A stretch of DNA of 64,000 bases from Bugulina stolonifera (taxonomy: Eukaryota; Bryozoa; Gymnolaemata; Cheilostomatida; Bugulidae). Positions within the stretch are counted from its first letter, which is position 1, and each line of letters starts with the position of its first letter. Positions 1 to 11,775 of this stretch are shown here, piece by piece. The DNA lies in the NCBI GenBank assembly GCA_935421135.1, contig OW285196.1:2947001-3011000 (forward strand), in the 5' to 3' direction. The position numbers were made by a program, and so were the translations under genes. The notes under the pieces were generated by a model. It was not told the origin of the DNA. It ran no database searches and saw only the letters and a program-made list of their open reading frames with translations.

Positions 1-1800
1 TTTCATGTTTAGGGGCTTGACCTTCATTATAATTTTGTAGAGTATTGAGTAATATAACATTTGAAAAAATGTTTCTTTGTGACAGCGGCTAATTGTAAAG
101 CCAATACTTTGGCAGGCATTTGATCAAAAGCATAAGCCTTTAACATATTATTATTAATTTAAAAGTGTTATACAGTGAATTTATTGTTAACTCACTTGAT
201 TAAACCAAGTCAAATCTAGCAATTTCACTAAATAATACCTGAAAATGCTCTAAATTCCCAACTTTGTCTTAATGTGGTCAAATTAGTTATAGCAATATCA
301 TTTAGTACAAATTTATGCAGAAGGTTTAATAGGGTTGATTTGCCATAATTGGTTCTGTATGAAGGTTTGACTATGAAGTAGTTGCTTCGCAAAGAGCGTT
401 GATGACTGTTAGATTTTTGCACAAGATTTAAGATGTGCTTTGAGGCTTCGTTTTGATAATTTTTTATCTGTGAATTTGTGAAAAAGAAAGTCTTCGGCTG
501 TATAGTGATGGCAAGTTTAAGTGACCGGCCATTTGTTATAGAAAATGTTTTGGTTCACAATATTATTAGGCCAACTCTAATGGCTTTATTTTGTACTCTT
601 TCTATTAAATCTTTTGTTTCTTCAGTAGTTTCCAAATAAACTGCTGAGCAATATTCCAATAAGGGGCGGACTAAAGTTTTATAGGTCTTAAGTGACTCTT
701 CAACATTCATATATTTTTTAAGTTTTGAGATTAGATAAATTATTTTGTTGGCTTCAGTTGATATTTCAGTAGTAGGCCTATGAGTGTGGAAATTGAGTTC
801 TGTGTCAAGGGTGGCAACTAGTATATTTATGGAGTGCCGGGACTCGATGCTGATGTTTTGATAGTGTATGTGGTAAAACTTTTAACATTTCTGTTAGAGA
901 ACATGCAAAATTGTATTTTTGTGATGTTGAGCTGTGGTAGATGGTTTTTATACTAGTTGGATGCCCCTTTTAGTAGGAGTTCAGAGTTGGCTAGGACTTG
1001 AAGAATATTATCTGCTTTGCAGAATAATAAGGTACCCTCTGCATATGCGTGAGAGTTTTTAAATATTAGCAGTATATCATTAATTGCTAGATTAAACAGA
1101 ATGGGTCCTAAAATGGAGGTCTGTGGTACCCCACATGTTATTGGTAGGGATGTTGCTCGGGATTCCCCCACTTTCATTATTTGGTTTCGATTTGTAAGAT
1201 ATGACCTAAGTAGAGCTATAGTTGTGCAAGAGAATTTGTTATAGCCTAGGATGTGTAGCAATAAATCATGATTAATTGTATCAAATGCTTTACGAATGTC
1301 AAGAGATAGCGCACCAATATAACAGGGGTCTGGTTTGTCGAGTTCTACTTTCCAGTTTTGGAGTACAGATAGAAGTAATTGTTCAGTTGAGTGATTCTTT
1401 CTGAAGCCAAACTGCCGCTCAAATAGCATACTGTGTTTTTCTATAAATGTCATTATTTGGTTTTTCGTGTCTAATTCAAATACTTTTGATAATATGGGTA
1501 ATGAAGGCATGGGTCTATAGTTTGATGGGTCGGATTTATTGCCCTTATTGAGAATTGGTGTCACAAGAGCTACTTTAAGGTAATCTGGGAATATTGATTT
1601 TAAATAGCATTCATTAATGATGATAGTGAGAGGGAGTGCTACAAGATCTACATTTATTTGATAAACCATGGCTGACATTCCGTTTATTCCACCTCGCTTA
1701 TCTGAGTTGAGTGTCTTGATTAGGCAGGTAACTGACTCACATGTGGTCTGATCAAAAGAAAATGATTGGAATTCAGATGTTCATGTTCTGTTATTTACGA
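1..1800 (-). mobile_element. LINE (Jockey/CR1-like) 3' part, degenerate reverse transcriptase
   Basis: A 241-codon open frame at 1678-953 encodes the core of a non-LTR retrotransposon reverse transcriptase: the finger region, a SLDIRKAFDTINHDLL palm motif and a GVPQTSILGPILF motif. The catalytic box normally reading FADD is YAEG here, so both catalytic aspartates are gone and the copy is dead. Upstream codons to about 1800 (ending DKRGGINGMSAMV, the usual KSAGPDGI region) extend the homology. Downstream, in shifted frames, 700-630 still encodes the TYKTLVRPLLEYCSAVY box seen near the C terminus of these ORF2 proteins. The element runs off the window edge, so its 3' end is not visible. The family level (Jockey/CR1/I group) is inferred from motif style. 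Confidence 0.9.
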
Positions 1801-2573
1801 GCTATTGTGTTTTGAAGGGTCAATGATTCACACTGACCAACTAGGATGCATAATGAGTCCACAGACACATTTTAGAGAAACAATTGCTAGTTGGACGCAT
1901 GATGCATATTGACTCATTTTGTGGAAGCTGGGCACATATATACTCATTTTGTGGAAGCTGGACTCATTTATTTGCTAGGGTGAGCTGTGCTTTTAATCCA
2001 GCTAATAAATAGCCTATTTTGGCTTAGTTTAGGCCTCTAAGCATTGTCTACATTTCAAGGGAGTTGTCATCTTTTATGTCCCAAACCCAACTTTTTAGTA
2101 ATTAAACTTCATTCTGCTAAATATATGAAAGTTGGTCTCACAATGTAATAGAATACAACATGTAGATAGAAAGTCAGGGTCCATTTCATTAATCTAATCA
2201 AATTGGGCCTGGTAGTTCACCTAATAGTTAACTGATAAAAATACAATAATACATCCTACTATTTAAAACATCTATGCAATTTGGTACAAGAGCACAGAAA
2301 ATTATTTACTTTGCCACTTGTACAGTCATTATCCTGAAAAATTTTCCGTGAACACTGAACATGTTCGACTCATTTTTATATTTTTTCGACTCATTTTTAC
2401 AAATTTTGGTTGATCACCCTGAATGATTATCATTATGGCATGAGTTTTATCTTTCTTATGATTATCTTATGATTATCATTATCTTACAATTATCCTTATG
2501 ATTATCATTATCCTTATAGCTTATGATTTGATATGAAATGATAATGACTATTTTTAATATTAATTAATAAATA
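1801..2573. other. AT-rich stretch without a recognised gene
   Basis: I see no coding potential. It holds short direct repeats of a GACTCATTTTGTGGAAGCTGG motif (around 1910-1965), two more GACTCATTTTTA copies near 2370-2400 that may be remnants of a transposon end, and a TTATGATTATCATTA-like simple repeat at about 2440-2530. Confidence 0.4.
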
Positions 2574-2658
2574 ATAATCTCAATCTAATCCTAAGGATTA
2601 GATTGAGATTATAAGGTCGTATAGGCTAAGGATTATCCTTAGCCTATACAACCTTATA
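2574..2658. repeat. Two adjacent near-perfect palindromes
   Basis: The first palindrome (2574-2612) has arms reading ATAATCTCAATCTAATCC around a central TAA. The second (2610-2658) has 23-base arms with one mismatch and a 3-base centre (TTA). They abut with almost no spacer, so they could extrude a double cruciform or fold as two hairpins in RNA. There are no flanking genes within 3 kb. Confidence 0.85.
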
Positions 2659-5580
2659 ACTAATAATATAAATCATGATTATCACATAACATCTAATTAT
2701 TATGTACCATTAGGCATAAATTACTACAGTACTATATCTATATGTAGGCTAGAAGTTTCGATATAATATAATTAAATTTATTTATTTTATAAAAAGTTTA
2801 TTACTACAACTATTGGCAGTTTCGTTATCAGCTCAATGAGGTCCCACATATCTCTCTATTGAAAAAGTGTGCTAGAATGCGCATGACACTTTTAGAAACT
2901 TAGAGTGCGAGAAGTGTTCGTTGATTCATTGTGCACTCTAGTGGTACAAGAGCGACGTTTGGAAAAAGGCTTTCCGCAATCGGGAAATTCCGCTGAAATC
3001 AAACGAAAACAGTGGGGAATCCCACCGTGTAAACCATTCCCTTCAATGAATCCATTCTACACTCATCTTAGAATACCTCCATTTCCTGTAACGTTGGTGA
3101 CGTCCCGTCCAGATGAGTGATATTGTCACGAGGGAAATGTAATAATTTGTATGATTGTGTATTGTGATGTTATATTGTATATGTGTATACGTATACTAAG
3201 TGTGCTAGTACACTAATGGTTCTATGTGATATATAATATAAAATAGTTGTGTTTGTATTCAATGGTTTGTGCAATGTACTGTGTAATTAGTAATTACCTT
3301 CTCCTGTTAACCTCCAATACATTAAGAGAAGACAACTCTGGTTCTCATGTAATGTCTGTCTCACTAATGGATAGTTGTCTTCTCATGTCAATTATATCTC
3401 TATTGAGAGAAGATAACTGCTGACAATAACTCTTTAGTTCAATCTTACACTGTATATGTGTGTGTATAACCTCCTATATGCGATCAATTAATTTATGTAA
3501 ACAAATGTACTTTGGTTCTATGTTCTATGTGTAATGTAATGGTAGCACTCAGGACATATGCACTCAATATATTTATTTCCTCTCGTGTACATACAATTGT
3601 AATCTCTCTATGTTGTAAAAAACATTAATCCGAGTGACAGAATTGGGACTACCTCTCCTGGAGAATCTATGTGTTCTATGAGTAACCCTATCAACAGGTA
3701 TTATCAAGCCAACTGCAAATTTAAGTATATCGCTTTCAAGAGAGCTGTGTATCAGGTACGTTATGAATTAGTCACCTGGTAAATCAATCACTTCGCAGGC
3801 CAATTTGAGGTTTAAGAATTGTTATATTTAAACTACCTCAGAGTGTATATGTACTATAACACCTCAGTGGAAATGTAAACTAATTTCTCACTGGAAAAAT
3901 ATTCGTTCAATCGAATTCTCCAAATCAATAGTTCAATGAAAGTCACTCAGTGATTTTGAATCCTCAATATGAATTCAAATTAATTATCAATGTGCTGAAA
4001 TCCCGTTTGCGATCAAAAACCAATTATCAGTGTCTGTAATTGCTGCGCACAATAAGTAATTGTCTTAGAAAAAAATTATCTCCAATCTGTCAGTTTCAAA
4101 AATAATAATTCAATCTCTGATTATAGCAGTTACAATAATTGTCAGTCTGCCTCCTTATATAAAGGGAATATAAATTGTATAAAAACTTACACTGGGTCCG
4201 TGTTCCCGAATATCTTCACAAGGAGAAAAATTAATACTTAAAAATTATGAGCACTTAGCATTTACTCTATATTAAATGTCCTCATAGTGTCCTCCTTGTA
4301 TGTAGTCTGTGTCTTCCATGGAGGTGCTCTCTTGAGAGCTCTCTCTCTCTCTCTACGTGCTCTCTATGTGTCCTAGGTGTGCTCTGCCTTCTTATTGTTT
4401 CATCTTCTTCTTATATACTCCTTCCTGGGTTTTCCAACACTTATGTGTCTTATTTTGGTCAGCAGCAATCCATATCATAGGAAGGTATATAATATTTCCT
4501 ATGTTAATCATCATATTTTTGGGATTTTCGTATTCCCAATCCGTCAACAACAAGGTGCAATAATGATGCACTCATATGTATATTTCCTATGGCCTTCCTT
4601 TCCTAGCATGGTGTAATGATTTCATGAGATTGCTTCTTGCTTGTGTTATATTCATTTCTTATAATCTAGTGTTATTTGTTTAGTGTATTTATCTTGTAGC
4701 TTGTCAGTCATCCATTTTTGGGAATTCCATCAGTATGTTGACCTCATCTTTCTAATGTATATCTACAGCATATAGGAATGAAACACCAACTACATGTTGC
4801 AAGATAAAGGAATTTTAATTATTAGTGTTCATCTATGCAATTTCCAGTGCTGTCGTTAGCCTGTGTCATGGATGTCTATTTCACCATATAGATGTCAACT
4901 GATAATGCTGATGTCTACATATTGCACACAAATTGCATATGGCTGTTTCATAAAGTCGGTGACTTATTGACACTAAGTGTTCTTACAATTATTACAAAAA
5001 ATAATGTAAAAAAATTAGATATTGTTATTAGTCAGCATACCAACATGTTGACTATCCTAATTTGTTATGTCCTTATTAATTTACTACTCTGTTTAATATT
5101 ATTTTATGAAACTATAATTTATGCTGCCTATTTGTGACTATCCAAGCTTGTGCTGTCTTCACTCTAATCCGTTACACCTAAATTAATATATATATTGTAT
5201 AATATGCCAAAATAAATTCAAAATGTTCTGTCCAGTGCAGCTGTCATTAGCCCTGTTATTACTATATATATAGTTATGGCTGAGAACTAAGTCTACTTGT
5301 ATAGTAGATTTTCCCTTGAATATTGGCTATTTATTAGTATATGGTATGTATGTAGCCTATCTGTTAACCCTTATCTCTTACGGCCTTGTTGCCATATAAT
5401 ATCTAATATATGTTATCGATGTCATATCTGACAATATCCATACTCGACCTATGTTGAGCCGTTTTAGTCTCCAGGGCTCCAGCATTCAGCTGTGACTTGG
5501 GAAACCTGTTGTCTTGTAATTTGCTCAACTTTTCCATTTCCAGTATGCAACCATTAGAGTTACCTACCTTCTAAAGATTG
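2659..5580. other. Intergenic region, no recognised gene
   Basis: Short open frames here have no recognisable domains and I do not call them genes. The stretch has a CT dinucleotide run near 4320-4355 and a weakly LTR/primer-site-like passage around 3610-3660 that I could not substantiate. Otherwise it is AT-rich DNA without visible structure. Confidence 0.4.
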
Positions 5581-5589
5581 TAGCACGGT

Positions 5590-5745
5590 CACGCAGTCTT
5601 GCCAAGTCTCCCTGATTCTGCAGGAGACTCCCTGGTTTTTAACTCAAAGTTTCAGCTTAGTACCTCACTCAAAACGGACACCCCCACCCAAATGCTGCAT
5701 ATCCCTGATTTTCATTAGTGGAACTTGGCAAACCCGCGGTCAAGA
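5590..5745. repeat. Possible MITE with TTGCCAAGT inverted ends
   Basis: The left part reads CTTGCCAAGTCTCCCTGATT and the right part contains CCCTGATTTTCATTAG followed by ACTTGGCAAAC, an imperfect inverted repeat about 140 bp apart. This looks like a small nonautonomous DNA element, but no clear target duplication is visible. Confidence 0.4.
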
Positions 5746-5809
5746 CCTACTGTGCTATCGCCAGCCTCAGGGACGCAACGCTGAAGTAGGCTACAGTGGA
5801 CAGTCACAG

Positions 5810-6100
5810 TAGAGTAGTAAAGGAAAGGGGACATTTAGGAAACGACGGCTCGAAACCGGACGTTTCACAACTGGACAGTTCGAAGCAGGACAGTCCCAGA
5901 CTGCGTAGATTACATTTAGAAGGACACAAGTCACAGATAATAATAATAATTTTACTTAATTAAATTAAATTTAATTCTAATTAAATACTAAAAATAAAAT
6001 ATAGTTGAAATCTGGTGGTTGCGGTTAGGGGTTTCGAGCTGTCCAGTTTTGAACTGTCTGGTTTCGAAGCGTCCTGTTTCGAACTGTCTTTTTCGAGCAT
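5810..6100. mobile_element. MITE, TTTCGAACTGTC family, copy 1
   Basis: The region is an imperfect inverted repeat. Both arms are made of iterated CGAAAC-AGGACAGTT-type words (GGACAGTTCGAAGCAGGACA on the left; GTTTCGAACTGTCTTTTTCG on the right) around an AT-rich centre. A second copy lies at 62545-62818 with better preserved outer ends. No transposase is encoded. Confidence 0.75.
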
Positions 6101-6430
6101 TCACAAAATTTGGTATGGATGCAACTTCTATAGCTACGATTGTGGGAGAGGTTGAACTGCGAATATGGATATACTTTAATGCTATGTAGGCCTAACCGGC
6201 TGCATATATGGACAGAGTCTATGCATACACTCAGCTCAGAAATTACCAAGTTGCCGAACAGCAGTTGCTTAACTCCACAACAAATGCTCTAGTGTCAGTT
6301 ACTCGATAGCTTCAGCAGATGTTAATGTAGAAATTGATGGTACTCTGTATGGTTTAATTGGTAAAACAGCACAACCATGTTGATTCTCTATATGTTGCAG
6401 TATACTTGAGCAAAACTACTAGTTAAAGTC

Positions 6431-9368
6431 ATGGCTGTCAAATCATCAGTGTCAGCTTTTGATCCAATGCTCTTCCTGCTTGCCGGTGTTTCAAACATGT
6501 CTGGTGCCACAGGTAAGTACTCTAATGTGCTTCCCACCAACTTCCCCATTCACCTTCTAAAGCTCCATTTAAAGTCAGCTGCATTTGAATTTCTATAAAA
6601 TATACATGTATGTAAAGATGGAATTGATTCTTGTCTCGTTCAATCGTTATATAGGCTATATACGAGTATAACCGGGTGCTGTCTCACCAACAATGCTGCT
6701 TGGACAGTTAGTCTATATTTAAACTATTGTAACTGAAGTAGTGCATCGGTATTGGGATAGTGCGTGATGATAGCCTCTCTTTAAAATATTCTAGACCTAA
6801 CATAACCTTTAACAGTTACATGTTTTAAAATTTAATTTGGGTTTGTTACTGCCTTTGCTTGTAATGGGGTCCAGGTTTAGTTACAGCACTGCAGCTCTTT
6901 CGCTGGCAAATCGGCCACTTCATTACATTTACACCATGCGCACTGATAATGCATTACCATACAGACATTTAAATTCTATACATTCTACCAAATATCGTAA
7001 CAACTAGAAAACCGACAGCCTAGAGTGCATAAAATAAAGGTTGAGTCAAATCCACTCTCACTGTTTCTGTCCTATCCTCACTGACTGAGATTCCTGTCTT
7101 ATAGTGACCAATCCTATAGATGTGATCAAGATCCGTCTGCAACTGGACAATGAACTGCAAGGACACGCCTCCTCCCAGAGGAAATATGGTGGCTTACTCA
7201 GAGGTATAGGCAGGATAGTGTCTGAGGAAGGAGTTAGGGGGTTGTACAAAGGGTGCGCCTATTATACTAGTCAATACTTATTGGATGGATCTCGGTGTAT
7301 CCATTTACTGAATTAACTTGCCTTTGTAACCATATTCAGGTTTTGCCTCATAACTTTTGCTTATTTTTCAATTGTATATCTTTTTAAAAAAATGGGTCGA
7401 TATATAGGCTATTTGCATTTGTCTCGAAACTAGTAGCACATCATGCTCTATAGTTATGTTGAAGTAGTTCTAGTATTTTTTACTATAAATGATGCGCTGT
7501 ATAATATTTTGTGTATTATAATGACTTACGTGTAGGTCTGTGCATTTGGTAACTACAGAATATAGCAGTAGAAACATTTGTTTGTTTAATTAAACTATAT
7601 AATGCCTCAATGATGGCTTAGTAATATTTATCTTTTCTCAGGTGGTCGGCATCTATGCTTAGAGAAGGAAGTTATAGCACCATTAGACTGGGAGCCTATG
7701 AACCCCTCAAGTCTAAGCTGGGTGCTACTGACCCTGCCCATACTCCACTATGGAAGAAGATAACTGCTGGTGCTACTTCAGGTGGAGTATAAATCTGTTA
7801 GACTTGACTGAAGTGTGTATAGGCCTATTCTCTCGGCCTAGTAACTTCCTTGTTATAATATTAGTGAACAGTTTCTACTTGGATGTTATTGCAGACCTGA
7901 TTGGCTAATTAAATTGTTACTTCAGGTGCTATTGGTTCAGCCATAGCTAACCCAACAGACCTGGTAAAGGTTAGGCTACAGGCAGAAGGAAAGTTAGCTC
8001 CAGGGGAATCTGTGAGGTATACGGGAGTCGTCTCTGCCTTCCAACACATAGTTAAACATGAAGGTACGTCTTCTATACTCAGTATTGTAACTGTATATAA
8101 TGTGGATCCGGTCTGGGATGTAATGCACTTCACTTATTTCATTGTGTTTAGGTGTGAAAGGTTTGTGGACAGGATGTGCTCCCACAGTATGCAGAGCCAT
8201 GATACTAACAGCTACTCAGGTAGGTGCTACTGTCTACCCCTAACATTGCCTGCTACTGTATACTCCCACACATTGCCTACTACTGTATATTCCCAGTATT
8301 ACCTACTACTGTATGCTCTCAACATTTCCTATAACTGTATAATCCCAACATTACGTACTACTATGTATTCCTTACATTGCCTACTACTGTATAATCCCAA
8401 CATTGGGATGTATACTTGTATACATCCCACCGCTGTAGTTTTTGTATGCGAGTAGTATATTTGTTATCTAGATACCCACTTATGACCACATGAAACACAC
8501 ACTGCTAAACCATGAGCTGATGGAAGAGGGGGTTCCCCTACATGTCGTGTCATCAATGGCTGCCGGGTTGATGTGTGCCATAACCACCTCTCCTGTAGAC
8601 ACCATCAAGACTAGAGTGATGAATCAACACACGATAGGTAGGTAGGAGTATAGTAGTGGAGGACTTACGTCTGCAACATGGACATGTGTGAGTGTACTGT
8701 GGACTGGTGTGTGCAATGTAGACTGGTGTGTATTGATTGTGCAGTCCGGACACTAGTTCCTCTCAGTGTAGCAAACAAGTGGTCAGTGTGGCAAGGGAGT
8801 GGTCAGTGTAGCGAGGGAGTGGTCAGTGTAGCGAGGGAGTGGTCAATGTAGCGAGGGAGTGCTCAGTGTAGCGAAGGAGTGGTCAGTGTAGCGAGGGAGT
8901 GGTCAGTGTGGCAAGGGAGTGGTCAGTGTAGCGAGGGAGTGGTCAGTGTAGCGAGGGAGTGGTCAATGTAGCGAGGGAGTGCTCAGTGTAGCGAAGGAGT
9001 GGTCAGTGTAGCGAGGGAGTGGTCAGTGTGGCAAGGGAGTGGTCAGTGTAGCGAGGGAGTGGTCAGTGTAGCGAGGGAGTGGTCAGTGTAGCGAGGGAGT
9101 GCTCAGTGTAGCGAAGGAGTGGTCAGTGTAGCGAGGGAGTGGTCAGTTACCCATAACTTTCTGTGATGTTTGCTCATTCACTACAGGTGGTAAAGGTGCC
9201 AAGTACAGTTCTCCTTTAGATGCAGCTCTTCAGTGTATCAGAATGGAAGGTTTGAGGGGTCTCTATAAAGGTTTCCTACCCAACTGGATGAGAATTGGAC
9301 CTCACACTATCATTACATTCTTCATATTTGAACAACTGAGATCTCTAGTGGGAATAAGACCAGTCTAA
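6431..9368 (+). CDS. Mitochondrial carrier (SLC25 family, UCP-like), complete, 7 exons
   Basis: Joined exons 6431-6512, 7105-7252, 7642-7781, 7926-8063, 8152-8219, 8472-8637 and 9187-9368 give a 307-aa protein; every junction is GT-AG and all phases match. It has the three-fold carrier repeat. Each odd helix ends in the P-x-D-x-x-K signature (P31/D33/K36 NPIDVIK; P133/D135/K138 NPTDLVK; P233/D235/K238 SPVDTIK), and each repeat has an EG..GL(Y/W) loop motif (EGVRGLYKG, EGVKGLWTG, EGLRGLYKG). The protein should sit in the mitochondrial inner membrane and exchange or uniport an anion. NPTDLVKVRLQAEG is typical of the UCP/dicarboxylate/oxoglutarate branch, but I cannot assign a substrate. The ATG at 6431 leaves only a short N-terminal tail before helix 1, as usual. 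Introns 5 and 6 hold minisatellites. The gene converges on the TPR gene. Confidence 0.95.
8232..8412. repeat. Intronic minisatellite, unit about 27 bp
   Basis: Intron 5 of the carrier gene contains about seven diverged copies of a CCTACTACTGTATACTCCCA-type unit. They create a spurious open frame through the exon-intron boundary. Confidence 0.85.
8763..9149. repeat. 20-bp minisatellite with 120-bp higher-order period
   Basis: Intron 6 of the carrier gene carries about 19 copies of GGTCAGTGTAGCGAGGGAGT. Variant units (GTGTGGCAAGG, GGTCAATG, GCTCAGTG, GCGAAGG) recur in the same order every six units. The blocks at 8821-8940 and 8941-9060 are identical over 120 bp, and the following block differs at one unit. 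Confidence 0.97.
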
Positions 9369-10559
9369 TGCTTTCCATCATTGATCTCTGTAGCAGAATC
9401 TCCACTCGGTTATACAATTTATCCTATACACATCTTTCTTATTCTATACAAGTAATTATTATCCTATACGCTGCAACGATGAACTAGTTTGTTTTAACCA
9501 TGCATTGTGAATTGTTTTATTTTCTCAATCCTGGTATTAATGTAAACAGTTGAGAGTTGGTAGTGTGCTTAACTAACTGTCGTGGCCGCTTCAGAAAATT
9601 ATGTAACTGGCTTTTGTACAAACAGATTTTATTATATCATAAATCTCACATTATTCACTTCTAATCCCTTACATGCTTTATGAATAATTTTACTGCTTTA
9701 CTAACCTGTGCCATGTTATTTCATCTCCAGTTTTATATATTCCGTTATTTTCGTATAAATCTGTGTTTATTTGCTCATAGAAGTAATTAATGCCAGTTAT
9801 CTTTTTGAGTTACTTTTTGCTTTTTTTACACAATCTCAATACTGTACATGTACCAAACAGCCTGATGATCACCACCTACCCATAATGCATTCCCCTAATA
9901 TAATGTATTATCAATTTTACAAACAACGTGTCATAGCAAGGCATGATATGAAGATCATTGGCTACCTGATGTAGCTTGTGGACATACTCCAGACTTTGTT
10001 GTATTGTGTACCAACATAATTTTTGATTTTAATGTTTTTTACAATCTTAAATACATGTAGGATTTTATCAATATTCAGTTTAGACCACCCATACATGGAA
10101 TCTCTATTTTATTAATTTCTTGACATTATTTGCTATTTCCACCAAGTTTATGTTTAAAGTAATACAGCTAACATAATTTAAAACATGATTTTATTGGTCA
10201 ATTCTACGAGTTTAAACTGCCTACAAAGTTAACTCAATTTATGAAAAATAAGCATTAAGTAAGTACAAAGTTGTCATTTGAAAAATAGTGTACAATTTAG
10301 TTTTGCAAATAAGTTGATAAAAAGTTAATAAATCAGTAATACTTCCATTAGTATAGAACACATCCAGTATAAAACAGAACATGGTATAACATTGATTGCC
10401 GCAACCATTGTTCATTTTACAGAAAGCCATGTCTGTAAAATTGAGCAAAAAATATGGATGATGGAAAATATATGGACTTGCCTATGATCTAGCAATATCT
10501 AATATATACTAGAAGTATATTAGTAAATGGCTCCAAGTTCTAATAGACATACATATAGG
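9369..10559. other. 3' flank of the carrier gene, no gene seen
   Basis: AT-rich sequence with only short open frames lacking domain features. It presumably contains the 3' UTR of the carrier gene, but no unambiguous poly(A) signal is evident close to the stop codon. Confidence 0.4.
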
Positions 10560-10567
10560 AAGTGAGG

Positions 10568-11208
10568 CAGACATGGGCACTCGAGTCATTTTACTCGACT
10601 CAAGTTAACTCGAGCGACAGCTTTTCATTACTTTTAATTGACTTGTGCTTTTGTACTGTGTGGAAGCTGGGAATTGACTTTTACTTCTACTCTCCTACAA
10701 AGCATGATGCTTGACTCTTACTTTACTCTAATCTCTCAGCTATCAATGATAATTCTATTGGTTTGGTGTAATTATGTAATAAGTCTTGTTAACCATAGAG
10801 AAGCTGAGAGGCTTATAGATAAACAGACCTACCATTATCATAAGTGCAAATTTGAAATAGCCTTTGTTCCTCAGAACTACTTTAACTGACAGAAAATTGG
10901 ATCTAACACTAAGTATTACCTATTGTGTGTTGTCACACTTGTATACATCAGAAATTTGCGTTCTACAAAATTCCCATTGGTATTCTCTTTGACATACCGC
11001 TGTACTTTTGACTCTACTCTGACTCTAGCATTTTGGCACTAGTTGCTAGACTCTTACTTTACTTTTCAAAATGGCTGTTTATTTACTCTTACTCTACTTT
11101 TGACTTGCTTCATCCGATGAGTTTACTCTAAATTACTTTTTATCAATTGGGAATGTATACTCTTACTTGACTCTTGACTTGAGTATTTGTCTGCTTGGCA
11201 CATGTCTG
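10568..11208. mobile_element. Nonautonomous hAT-like element with 8-bp target duplication
   Basis: The 641-bp element begins CAGACATGGGCAC and ends GTGCCAAGC-type sequence as read on the opposite strand (right end GGCACATGTCTG), giving an inverted terminal CAGACATG. It is flanked by the exact 8-bp direct repeat AAGTGAGG (10560-10567 and 11209-11216). Eight-bp duplications and CA-starting ends are hAT hallmarks. Both subterminal zones are built of iterated ACTC(G)A / ACTCTTACTTTACTC motifs, plausible transposase-binding sites. No transposase is encoded. Confidence 0.9.
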
Positions 11209-11579
11209 AAGTGAGGTCAGATGACCTAGAAACTTGATAGGATAAAGTTCAATATATTATTACATAATGATACTAGTATAGCAGTAGACATCTTTGTAGG
11301 CCTACAGTGAGCTCTAGAGTACGCTAGAGGATGAATATTTGTATTACAACAACTTGTAACAGAACGTACTGTCATATATGATATGGAATATACTGGGAAA
11401 AATTACAGATAAAATCAAATAATACAAAAGTGGTTATACTACATTACGTTTGGAGCTAGTATTGGTACAACAGCTCTGTACAACGATGAGTTATACTCGA
11501 TTGTTATACGTGTGATTTGATCACTTTCTCACACTCAAATACACAACAGTATATAATATGTTGCCTTGTGTTGCATATG

Positions 11580-11762
11580 TGTCACCTGGGCACGTTTTAA
11601 AAGATGGCACTACAGCACACTTGTGTCATATGTCACTAGAGCACCTTGCGTCATATATCACTAGAGCACCTCGGGTCATATGTCACTAGACCACCTTGCA
11701 TCATATGTCACTAAAGCACCTTGTGTCATATGTCACTAGAGTACCTTGAGTAAGGTATCATT
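11580..11762. repeat. 24-bp tandem repeat
   Basis: About six or seven copies of a GTCATATGTCACTAGAGCAC-type unit, just downstream of the TPR-gene stop codon, probably in its 3' UTR or flank. Confidence 0.85.
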
Positions 11763-11775
11763 TGAGCTCTCTAGA

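Noticed and set aside
3115..3660. Possible LTR plus primer-binding site (TGTCACGAGGG...GAGTGACAGAATTGGGAC)
   Set aside because: No second copy, no adjacent polypurine tract or gag/pol sequence in the window.
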